The notes: a model not told the origin generated them from the sequence alone. 8,108 nt of DNA from Bifidobacteriaceae bacterium (GCA_031258055.1 JAIRNM010000294.1:1-8108); one strand, 5' to 3'. Shown: positions 1 to 5,217, counted from the first letter of the stretch. Made by a program: numbers and translations.

Positions 1-1
1 G

Positions 2-628
2 TCGGATGAGTGCGTGATCATAGACCCGGGCGAAGCGGCGGCGGCACCGTGCCGTGCCCAGATCGCTGCTTGGGGCCGAACTCCGGCGGCGGTCCTGGCC
101 ACCCACGGACATATTGACCACATCGCGGATGCTGCCGAGTTAGCGGGCGGCTACGACATCCCGCTCTACATCCACCCGGCCGACCGCCCCTTCCTGACCG
201 ATCCGGCGGCGGCACTGACCCCAGAGTTGGTGGCCATGTTGCGGGCCTACTTCCCCGGGCCGTTCCGCGAGCCCGCCGCAGTCAGGGCTTATGAAATCGA
301 CCCGTCCACGGGCCGGGGCAGCCTCACGGCTGGCGGGGTTGACTTCGAGTTGCGCCATGCCCCCGGCCACACGCCCGGCAGCACGCTGCTGGTGGTCCGC
401 GCCGCCGAGCCGACGGTCTTCAGCGGTGACGTGGTCTTCGCCGGGTCGATCGGCCGGACGGATTTCCTGGTCGGGGACCCCGCCGCGATGAGCCGTTCAT
501 TGGCCGCCCAGGTGCTTTCTCTGCCCGATGCCGCTCGCTTGCTGTCCGGCCACGGCCCCGCCACCCAGGTCGGTTGGGAAAGGTTGCACAATCCTTATCT
601 CCAAGGGGTTGGTGGATCGTTGACATGA
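2..628 (+). CDS. MBL-fold metallo-hydrolase, glyoxalase II-like (5' end missing)
   Basis: Metallo-beta-lactamase-fold hydrolase of the glyoxalase II/YcbL type, probably a cytoplasmic zinc thioesterase acting on thioesters such as hydroxyacyl-thiols. The reading frame is open to the window edge. An internal GTG at 14 could be read as a start, but the preceding codons give SDEC followed by VIIDPG, which matches the usual N-terminal strand of the family, so the true start lies upstream. In the 208 visible residues, metal ligands are in THGHIDH (about 34-40), HAPGH (119-123), SGD (141-143) and SGHGP (182-186). The segment GSIGRTDF after the SGD aspartate is typical of this subfamily. Only the first 20 or so residues appear to be missing. 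The gene ends 17 bases before a large inverted repeat. The substrate is not predictable. The M. tuberculosis homologue Rv2581c lies in a different neighbourhood (near relA and hisS), so the position here may reflect rearrangement. Confidence 0.9.
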   Translation, partial: SDECVIIDPGEAAAAPCRAQIAAWGRTPAAVLATHGHIDHIADAAELAGGYDIPLYIHPADRPFLTDPAAALTPELVAMLRAYFPGPFREPAAVRAYEIDPSTGRGSLTAGGVDFELRHAPGHTPGSTLLVVRAAEPTVFSGDVVFAGSIGRTDFLVGDPAAMSRSLAAQVLSLPDAARLLSGHGPATQVGWERLHNPYLQGVGGSLT

Positions 629-644
629 CCGGCCTGATCCGTCT

Positions 645-702
645 CAAGAAAGGCCGTCCTTGGGGTCGGCTCCGCTAATCGACCGAGGACGGCCCGGTCT
701 TG
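645..702. repeat. 58-bp interrupted inverted repeat between MBL gene and DUF3039 gene
   Basis: Three nested perfect arms share one centre: CAAGA (645-649) with TCTTG (698-702), GGCCGTCCT (652-660) with AGGACGGCC (686-694), and GGTCG (664-668) with CGACC (680-684), around an 11-base loop. In RNA this would be a stable hairpin of about 19 pairs with small internal loops. It lies 17 bp after the stop of the upstream gene and just before the -10 box of the next, so a terminator is the simplest reading. There is no U-run after the stem, so a Rho-independent mechanism is doubtful. An operator overlapping the -35 region of the DUF3039 promoter is the alternative. Confidence 0.7.
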
Positions 703-706
703 AAAG

Positions 707-712
707 TAGACT
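707..712 (+). promoter_or_regulatory. Probable -10 box for leaderless transcription of the DUF3039 gene
   Basis: TAGACT ends six bases before the GTG at 719, which would place the first transcribed base on or next to the start codon. The intervening AGAGGA resembles a ribosome binding site but touches the start codon, too close to work as one, which favours leaderless expression. No convincing -35 hexamer is visible; that region is occupied by the right arm of the inverted repeat. Confidence 0.45.
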
Positions 713-718
713 AGAGGA

Positions 719-1030
719 GTGAACCCGAGATCCCTTGAACCGCCGAACGCGCCTGGATCACCCGGTGCTCCCGACCGTCCGACCGCGCCTTCGCTCGGCA
801 CTGAGCTGTTGGAGCGCGAGGAAACCCGCCTTGATCCCGGTGACCACGAACGTTTCGCTCATTATGTCCGCAAGGACAAGATCACCGCGTCCGCTGTCAG
901 CGGAAAACCTGTGGTCGCGCTCTGCGGCAAGGTTTGGGTGCCCACTCGGGATCCTTCGAAGTTCCCGGTTTGTCCGGCCTGCAAGGCGATTTACGATTCG
1001 CTGATGGGCGGGGATTCCGACTCGGATTGA
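719..1030 (+). CDS. DUF3039 family protein, small Cys-containing
   Basis: Small (103 aa) actinobacterial protein of the DUF3039 family; its function is unknown. The conserved part is residues 40-97: an HERFAHYV segment, then VSGKPVVALCGKVWVP, then DPSKFPVCPACKAIYD. The CPAC pair plus the upstream Cys suggest a small metal site, probably zinc (inference). The first 35 residues are Pro-rich and look disordered, and the end is acidic (GGDSDSD). The GTG at 719 fits the -10 box just upstream. In many actinobacteria this gene lies near a DinG-like or DEAD helicase and the nicotinate phosphoribosyltransferase gene. Here the helicase is absent and a B12-linked operon lies between. The last 40 bp overlap the 3' end of the convergent minus-strand gene. 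Confidence 0.85.
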   Translation: MNPRSLEPPNAPGSPGAPDRPTAPSLGTELLEREETRLDPGDHERFAHYVRKDKITASAVSGKPVVALCGKVWVPTRDPSKFPVCPACKAIYDSLMGGDSDSD

Positions 1031-1944
1031 GTTTGTCTTCGGCGCCACCGCCAACCCAAGGCGCCTAACACGATTAGGCCGCCGATGCCGCTTAGCAGCG
1101 CGTAAACCATCCCCCGTTGCGTCCGGTTGGTTTGGGCGGTGACTGAACTCGGGCTGCTCGCCGGTGGCGAGTGCGCGCTGGAAGCGGAGTTGATGACGGA
1201 CGGCGGTCCGCTTAGGACTCGTTTGGCCGGGTCGGTCAACTCATGCGGTTCCTCGCCAGACGCGGCCGGGTTGGTTTCGACGGCATCGGCCCCACCGGCC
1301 CGACCGGCTGCGGTGCCGCCCTGGCTGGAGCGGCCGTCTGGGTTGGTCCGTTCGATGTCACCGTCAACGGCTGCGCCGCCGTCAGCGCCGCCGCCCTGGG
1401 TGCCAGGCTGGGCCTGGGAACCTCCACCGGCCGCTGGCGGGGGAGCTGGGGCCGGTGCTTTCGTCGGCGTGAAGCGTGGCGCGGGGGCGCTGGACCCGCC
1501 CAGGTTGAACGACCAGCCCTCGAAACCACCCAGTTTGACACGGTGCTGACCAGCGCCGCTGGTTGAGTAAGTCCAGCCGCCGCCCTCCTCGGCTGACCAA
1601 TAGGACCAGTAGGCGTCCGCTGGCGGCGTCGCCTCGCAAGTCTCGCGATAATCGCCGGAGGGAAGCGATAGCACTTCGGAGGGACCGGGACGCCCGTTCA
1701 AGCGGCAGACGAAACCGTCGCCATCATGCACGGTTCCCTGGGTGGAGGCACCGACTGCGGCCAAAGCCGCCCGCCCGGTTGAGCCCTTGGCCAAACCGAG
1801 CGCGCAACTAGCGGTCACGCCGCCGCCGAGCCCCTGGTAGTCGATCACAACGGTGACCCCCTCTGGTTCGGCGGTGGTGCAGGCGCCGCTGTGGGCTTCA
1901 GCTGGTGCTAAGCCCACCAGGGCGCCAAGGACCAGCCCAATCAC
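991..1944 (-). CDS. Secreted DUF4430-like protein with C-terminal membrane anchor
   Basis: Putative cell-surface ligand-binding protein (317 aa), second gene of the riboswitch-controlled operon. Residues 1-17 form a short hydrophobic signal peptide ending AEA. Residues 28-150 form a beta domain resembling the DUF4430 family, which is the fold of the C-terminal domain of animal intrinsic factor and transcobalamin. Visible marks are VTVVIDY, four Cys (22, 47, 80, 103) that could form disulfides, DGFVCRLNG, TPPADAYWSYW (107-116) and FEGWSF. Residues 151-277 are a Pro/Gly/Ala/Ser-rich wall-spanning linker. A membrane segment (278-300) follows, then RWRRR and a Ser/Glu tail; no LPXTG is present. 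The GTG start overlaps the TGA of the upstream gene as GTGA, and an in-frame TAG two codons before it rules out an earlier start. The signal peptide is odd in lacking any positive charge before its hydrophobic core. The aromatic cluster is a plausible corrinoid-contact surface (inference). Confidence 0.75.
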   Translation of the reverse strand: MIGLVLGALVGLAPAEAHSGACTTAEPEGVTVVIDYQGLGGGVTASCALGLAKGSTGRAALAAVGASTQGTVHDGDGFVCRLNGRPGPSEVLSLPSGDYRETCEATPPADAYWSYWSAEEGGGWTYSTSGAGQHRVKLGGFEGWSFNLGGSSAPAPRFTPTKAPAPAPPPAAGGGSQAQPGTQGGGADGGAAVDGDIERTNPDGRSSQGGTAAGRAGGADAVETNPAASGEEPHELTDPAKRVLSGPPSVINSASSAHSPPASSPSSVTAQTNRTQRGMVYALLSGIGGLIVLGALGWRWRRRQTQSESESPPISES

Positions 1945-3269
1945 TGGCTACTGGCGCCCGGCTGGGGGTCAGCGCCAATGTGGGCCTGCTGCCGGCGCCG
2001 CGCCGCCACCAGCGCCGCCCCGACGATCACGGCCACCAGCGCGAGCGCTGACAGGCCAACACTGATAGTTGGGCCGGTGCGCGGCAGGGCCGCGGCTGTA
2101 GAGGAAGTCGATCCTGCGGCGGCCGGTGTTGACTGCTGCGATGATTGTGAGCCTCCGGTTGACTGCGACGGTTCAGCGCATGATCCGGTCGGCAAACTGG
2201 CCTCAGCCCCACTCAAAGTCAATTCGCCCGGGCCGGGCGCGCCGAAGGCGAAGATCGCCTGGCTGGTGGCGCGGCGGAATTGATCAGTGTTGACCTCATC
2301 AAGGCCGAATTCGACGGCCTCCTCGAAGCCGGCCCGGTCCATGGCGATAGCCCCGATAGCGTCTTCAGTCAAAGGCGTGTTGGCGGTATCTAACGTGGCA
2401 CAAGTGATCCGCAGCGAATCAATGTACTTAGCTCCTTGTTCGGCCCCGGCGAAGCCGCCCACCAGCGACAACGTGCCGACAGCGAGACCAGTGGTGTTGG
2501 CGTTGGCGCCGCCCCAGCTAGACGGGAAGCCTCCATCTGGTTCTTGTTTGCCCGCCAGCCACTCCGTCGCCGCCGCGACTGTCGGGTCGGCTGAATCCAG
2601 CCCCGCCGCTAGCAAGCCTTGCAGTGCCAAAGCGGTCGCGTCCGCGTCCGGCGAACCGCAGTTATTGTCCCAGCCGAATGATCCGAAATCCGGGCTGGCC
2701 AGGTCCGAGCAGCTTTGCGCGGTCAACCAGTTCAGCGCTGTGGTCGGTGCGCCGCCAGCGCGGGACAGCGCTATCAGGGCGAGGGCGTGGCTGAAAGCGC
2801 TGTCGGAGGAACCGAACGAGCCGTCGGGCCGCAAAGCGCTGTTGAGGTCTGCGATCAGGTCGCGGCTCGACCCGCCAACCGGAAAGGCGGAAGGATCCAG
2901 CCCGGCCACCTGCAGGGCCAAAGCCAACTTGGCGACGGCCGACCATTTCGTGTCGATGTCCGCCGCCGCACCGATGTAGGCCTCGCCCGATTCGTTCAGT
3001 TTCGCTGCTGTCGCGGCGCCCTGGTCCGCGCCGACTCCGGCGGCGGCCAGCGCGAACAGCGCGTCAATGGTCAAACCCCAGTCGGTGGCGCCGTTCAGTG
3101 CTAGAACATCGCCACCGCTAGCTAGTTCGCGGCCCAGCCAGCCAGCGGCGCTCGCGGCGGGGTCGGCGACCGGCGCGGCGCTGGCAGCGACCGGCGCGGC
3201 CAAAGGAATTGATGCGGAAAGGATAAGGGTGGCGGCCAAAGCCACTGCGGGACGAGCTAGAACGCTCAC
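1941..3269 (-). CDS. LPXTG-anchored alpha/alpha-barrel repeat protein, probable corrinoid binder
   Basis: Putative wall-anchored ligand-binding protein (442 aa from the GTG at 3269). The Sec signal peptide (about 1-32) has an arginine in its n-region and ends ASA. Residues 35-360 are squalene-cyclase/prenyltransferase-type repeats that build an alpha/alpha barrel. Marks are RPDGSFGSSDSAFSHALALIAL, DFGSFGW...DADATALALQGLLAAG, and KQEPDGGFPSSWGGANANTTGLA. The catalytic DxDD of squalene cyclases is absent, so binding rather than catalysis is likely. Cysteines at 187, 204, 290 and 364 may form disulfides. A Ser/Thr-rich stalk, LPRTG (395-399), a membrane segment and RRR follow, the layout of a sortase substrate, with a 16-residue tail longer than usual. 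GAGG six bases before GTG 3269 favours that start; TTG at 3281 would add four residues. The same fold forms the N-terminal domain of intrinsic factor and transcobalamin. With the B12 riboswitch upstream, corrinoid capture is the best guess. Confidence 0.8.
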   Translation of the reverse strand: MSVLARPAVALAATLILSASIPLAAPVAASAAPVADPAASAAGWLGRELASGGDVLALNGATDWGLTIDALFALAAAGVGADQGAATAAKLNESGEAYIGAAADIDTKWSAVAKLALALQVAGLDPSAFPVGGSSRDLIADLNSALRPDGSFGSSDSAFSHALALIALSRAGGAPTTALNWLTAQSCSDLASPDFGSFGWDNNCGSPDADATALALQGLLAAGLDSADPTVAAATEWLAGKQEPDGGFPSSWGGANANTTGLAVGTLSLVGGFAGAEQGAKYIDSLRITCATLDTANTPLTEDAIGAIAMDRAGFEEAVEFGLDEVNTDQFRRATSQAIFAFGAPGPGELTLSGAEASLPTGSCAEPSQSTGGSQSSQQSTPAAAGSTSSTAAALPRTGPTISVGLSALALVAVIVGAALVAARRRQQAHIGADPQPGASSQ

Positions 3270-3275
3270 GATGGG

Positions 3276-3280
3276 CCTCA
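3276..3280 (-). promoter_or_regulatory. Ribosome binding site deciding the start at 3269
   Basis: On the minus strand TGAGG lies six bases before the GTG at 3269. The alternative in-frame TTG at 3281 has no purine-rich stretch ahead of it and would itself form part of this site. The site lies downstream of the terminator-like hairpin, so it would be transcribed only when read-through occurs. Confidence 0.55.
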
Positions 3281-3298
3281 ATTCGGCTAAGCGATCCG

Positions 3299-3323
3299 AA
3301 AAGGAACGCCGACACCGGCGCCC
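3299..3323 (-). terminator. Intrinsic-terminator-like hairpin, probable expression platform of the riboswitch
   Basis: Read on the minus strand, CGCCG (3320-3316), a GTGT loop (3315-3312) and CGGCG (3311-3307) make a perfect 5-bp stem. It extends by two G·U pairs and one G-C pair to 8 bp. It is followed by CC and then TTTT (3302-3299). The hairpin sits between the aptamer and the ribosome binding site, where transcription-attenuating riboswitches place their terminator. The T run is only four long, so termination may be partial. The competing anti-terminator pairing was not worked out. Confidence 0.5.
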
Positions 3324-3351
3324 TCCGCAGACCTCGACGGATGGAAACGCT

Positions 3352-3448
3352 TCGGCTGGGGACAGTGATCGGACTCATCGCGCGCGCGATCTACCGTTGC
3401 GGGTCAGTGCCGGGTTTCGACCGGCTTCCCTGCCATCAGCCGCTATAA
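3352..3448 (-). promoter_or_regulatory. Cobalamin (B12) riboswitch aptamer, compact form
   Basis: The minus strand carries the cobalamin aptamer core at 3432-3391. CAGGGAA is followed by GCCGG, loop TCGAAAC, then CCGGC, CACTG, ACCCGCAACGGTAG. This matches the family pattern of AGGGAA, GGTG-AA-CC hairpin, CTG and CCCGCNACNGT. The stem GCCGG/CCGGC is perfect, CAG/CTG closes it, and a short ATCGCG/CGCGAT hairpin (3390-3377) follows. Next comes GAGTCCGATCACTGTC (3376-3361), equivalent to the GAGTCCGAAnACCTGCC end seen in actinobacterial B12 riboswitches. Closing pairs TGAT/ATCA join 3438-3435 to 3369-3366. The large peripheral stems between core and tail of the classical btuB-type element are missing. 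GAAAC in the loop could pair with GTTTC about 65 bases downstream as a kissing loop (inference). It would lower expression of the two downstream surface proteins when B12 is plentiful. Confidence 0.85.
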
Positions 3449-3460
3449 GGTTATCGCCCC

Positions 3461-3466
3461 ATACTA
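3461..3466 (-). promoter_or_regulatory. Probable -10 box of the riboswitch operon
   Basis: TAGTAT on the minus strand predicts transcription starting near 3454 with AUAACC, a few bases before the first aptamer stem. No clear -35 hexamer is seen near 3484-3489. The position relative to the aptamer is the main support. Confidence 0.45.
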
Positions 3467-3479
3467 TCGACTCCGACCG

Positions 3480-3495
3480 TTTGGCCGATGCCGTC
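3480..3495. repeat. 16-bp word shared with rph; 14-bp inverted copy at 3627-3640
   Basis: TTTGGCCGATGCCGTC occurs here and again, identical and in the same orientation, inside rph at 6451-6466. Its last 14 bases occur inverted at 3627-3640. In rph it encodes part of ALADAV. The remaining intergenic sequence from about 3467 to 3605 shows no gene I can support. Confidence 0.6.
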
Positions 3496-3605
3496 CTCCC
3501 GGCTTGGTCCTTCATCACGCCGCGGCCGGGTCGCACGCCGTCGCTGGAGCGCTGAGCAGCGAAAACGCGGAAGACCTGCGGTGTCCTGGGCCGGAGACAG
3601 GCTGG

Positions 3606-3668
3606 CCTTCGCTGGTGGCCCAGGCAGACGGCATCGGCCAGGGCAGCGGGGACGAGCCTGAGCGAAGG
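3606..3668 (-). terminator. Inverted repeat after the pncB-type gene, possible terminator
   Basis: CCTTCGCT (3606-3613) and AGCGAAGG (3661-3668) are perfect 8-bp arms. Between them, GGCCCAGGC (3618-3625) and GCCAGGGC (3637-3644) can pair with one mismatch. It begins 14 bp after the stop of the nicotinate phosphoribosyltransferase gene. There is no T-run, so a structured 3' end or Rho-type stop is likelier than classical intrinsic termination. It would insulate the riboswitch operon from read-through. Confidence 0.4.
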
Positions 3669-3681
3669 GTGGCGGCCGGGG

Positions 3682-5019
3682 TTAGGCGCCGGCACCGTCA
3701 AGGACGTTGGAAATGGTGGTGGGGATAGCTGGCTCGCCTTCCGACAAGCGCAGACCGGCTGGCGGAAGCTCGTCGCGTGAGGTCATGTGCCTGACCCGGG
3801 CGCGGGCCAGCCCAGCGGCACCAAGGCGGGATTGGTCGATCTGGCCGTGATCGACGTAGCTGACCTGGAGCGGGCGCAAGCCATAGGCTTCCGGCGCGAC
3901 CGGATGGACGGCCGGTCCGGACAGCACCAGTTCTTCTTCGGCGATGCCTGAATCGTCGATCCGCCGCCCGGCCCACTTGGCGCCGCCAATGGTGGACTTG
4001 CCGCCAGGCGAACGTTTGCCGACTGGCTCCAATTTGCCGTCGGCGCCGGCACGGGCCACCAGCTTGTAAACCATCTCCGCCGTTGGCACGCCTGACCCAG
4101 TGACCAGTTTGGTGCCCACACCATATGAATCAACCGGCGCGGCCGCCAGTGCGGCGATGGCGAATTCATCCAGGTCAGAAGTGACCGTGATGGCGGTCTT
4201 GGAGGCGCCGAGGGCGTCCAGTTGCCGCCGCACGGCCCTGGCTAACTGCGGCAAGTCGCCGGAATCCAAGCGCACCGCTCGCAGGCGGGGAGCCAATTCG
4301 ATGGCTAGAGCCACCGCCTGTTTGACGTTGTAGGTGTCTACCAACAGAGTCGTGGCTTCCCCCTGTGAAGCTAACTGGGCGCTGAAAGCTTCGCGTTCGG
4401 AGTCATGGACCAAGGTGAAGGCGTGGGCAGCGGTGCCGATCGTGGGGATTGACCAGCGGCGGCCGGCTTCCAGGATCGAAGTGCCAGCGAATCCAGCCAC
4501 ATAGGCGGCGCGGGCCGCCGCAACCGCCGCTTCCTCATGGGTGCGCCGCGCGCCCATTTCTAAACAGGGGCGTTCACCGGCGGCGGCGGTGATCCTGGAA
4601 GCGGCTGAGGCGACGGCGCAATCATGATTCAGCACCGACAGAATCAGGGTCTCCATGATCACGCATTCGGCGAAGGTTCCGTCGACTGTCAGCACTGGTG
4701 AATTAGGGAAGTACAGCTCTCCTTCCTCATAGCCGCTGATTGAACCGGCGAATTTGTAGGAGGCTAGCCATTCGGCGGTGGAAGGCTGAATGGTCCCAGA
4801 GCTGACCAGCCACTCGAGAGTGCCATCGGGAGCGTCAAAGCTGAAGCTCTCCAGCAGTTCGGCTAACCGCCCAGTTCCGGCCACCACACCGTAGCGCCGT
4901 CCGTGTGGCAAACGCCGGGCGAAGACCTCAAAGACAGACCGCCTGGCGGCCGTTCCGTCTGCTAGAGCGGCCTCTAACATTGTCAGTTCGTATTTGTCGG
5001 TCAACAGCGCCAGACTCAT
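3682..5019 (-). CDS. pncB: Nicotinate phosphoribosyltransferase
   Basis: Converts nicotinate, PRPP and ATP to nicotinate mononucleotide in the Preiss-Handler NAD salvage pathway; cytoplasmic. The 445-aa product has the usual length of the actinobacterial enzyme. The N-terminus is ALLTDKYELTMLEAAL. The substrate-site regions follow: FPNSPVLTV (104-112), ETLILSVLNHDCAVASAASRI (123-143), GARRTHEEAA, and GTAAHAF (195-201), whose His199 matches the phosphorylated histidine of the family. RLDSGDL (250-256) and GVGTKLVTG (300-308) complete the PRPP/nucleotide site. The frame stays open about 300 bp upstream, but conservation begins at the ATG at 5019. No ribosome binding site precedes it, and TAGACT (5032-5027) stands seven bases away, suggesting a leaderless mRNA. 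In M. tuberculosis pncB1 (Rv1330c) is likewise divergent from the murI-side genes, with clpS between; here clpS is missing. Confidence 0.95.
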   Translation of the reverse strand: MSLALLTDKYELTMLEAALADGTAARRSVFEVFARRLPHGRRYGVVAGTGRLAELLESFSFDAPDGTLEWLVSSGTIQPSTAEWLASYKFAGSISGYEEGELYFPNSPVLTVDGTFAECVIMETLILSVLNHDCAVASAASRITAAAGERPCLEMGARRTHEEAAVAAARAAYVAGFAGTSILEAGRRWSIPTIGTAAHAFTLVHDSEREAFSAQLASQGEATTLLVDTYNVKQAVALAIELAPRLRAVRLDSGDLPQLARAVRRQLDALGASKTAITVTSDLDEFAIAALAAAPVDSYGVGTKLVTGSGVPTAEMVYKLVARAGADGKLEPVGKRSPGGKSTIGGAKWAGRRIDDSGIAEEELVLSGPAVHPVAPEAYGLRPLQVSYVDHGQIDQSRLGAAGLARARVRHMTSRDELPPAGLRLSEGEPAIPTTISNVLDGAGA

Positions 5020-5026
5020 GGCGCTA

Positions 5027-5032
5027 AGTCTA
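5027..5032 (-). promoter_or_regulatory. Probable -10 box for leaderless pncB
   Basis: TAGACT on the minus strand ends seven bases before the ATG at 5019, and there is no purine-rich ribosome binding site between. The hexamer is identical to that ahead of the DUF3039 gene. The -35 region is not recognisable. Confidence 0.45.
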
Positions 5033-5115
5033 TTGACTCGTGGGCGCTGCTCGCGGCCGGCGCAGCGTGACTGGGATCGGTCCGGCGACTGGTCGGGGAG
5101 GTAGTAACGCTCAGT

Positions 5116-5121
5116 TAGTCT
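5116..5121 (+). promoter_or_regulatory. Probable -10 box for the murI remnant and downstream operon
   Basis: TAGTCT ends six bases before the GTG at 5128, the same spacing as at the DUF3039 gene. It would produce an mRNA starting at the remnant's start codon and reading on into the MBL, rph and rdgB genes. It faces the pncB promoter across about 84 bp. Confidence 0.45.
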
Positions 5122-5127
5122 GGGACG

Positions 5128-5217
5128 GTGAGCGACGCGCTGATCGGCATCTTCGATTCGGGCCTGGGAGGCCTGACCGTAGTGGGCGCGGTGGCAGCGA
5201 TGGCGGTGGCACTGTGA
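5128..5217 (+). pseudogene. murI: Glutamate racemase N-terminal remnant (29 codons)
   Basis: GTG at 5128 opens a 29-codon frame whose first 20 residues, SDALIGIFDSGLGGLTVVG, are the conserved start of glutamate racemase (IGIFDSG and GGLTV). It then runs into AVAAMAVAL and a TGA. An intact MurI has about 260-290 residues with two catalytic cysteines (near 70 and 180), all absent here. The position is exactly that of murI in other actinobacteria, directly before the Rv1339-like MBL gene. The stop overlaps the next start as GTGA, so the stub could still act as a translated leader that feeds ribosomes into the MBL gene. A sequencing or assembly deletion cannot be excluded. Loss would require D-glutamate from another source, such as a second racemase or a D-amino-acid transaminase. 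Confidence 0.8.
5188..5211 (+). repeat. 9-bp direct repeat at the end of the murI remnant
   Basis: GCGGTGGCA occurs at 5188-5196 and again at 5203-5211, in the same frame (15-base period), covering the stretch where murI similarity ends. Short direct repeats often flank slippage deletions, so this may mark the junction (inference). Confidence 0.6.

Noticed and set aside
2287..2979. 230-codon plus-strand reading frame
   Set aside because: It lies wholly opposite the barrel-repeat gene, which has a signal peptide, repeats and a sorting signal; the plus-strand product shows no recognisable domain.
1941..3269. Squalene cyclase or prenyltransferase enzyme
   Set aside because: No DxDD or other catalytic motif is visible, and the protein is exported and wall-anchored; only the barrel fold is shared.
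3371..3390. Alternating CG tract (CGCGCGCG) as a Z-DNA element
   Set aside because: It is short and is explained as the hairpin stem within the cobalamin aptamer.
3375..3701. 108-codon minus-strand reading frame between pncB and the riboswitch operon
   Set aside because: It crosses the aptamer core and the inverted repeat after pncB, has no family resemblance, and is rich in Arg and Pro as expected of a shadow frame in GC-rich DNA.
5040..5213. N-terminal extension of the MBL protein from GTG 5040
   Set aside because: The added 58 residues are Arg/Gly-rich and run over the murI remnant in another frame; family similarity starts exactly at the GTG at 5214.
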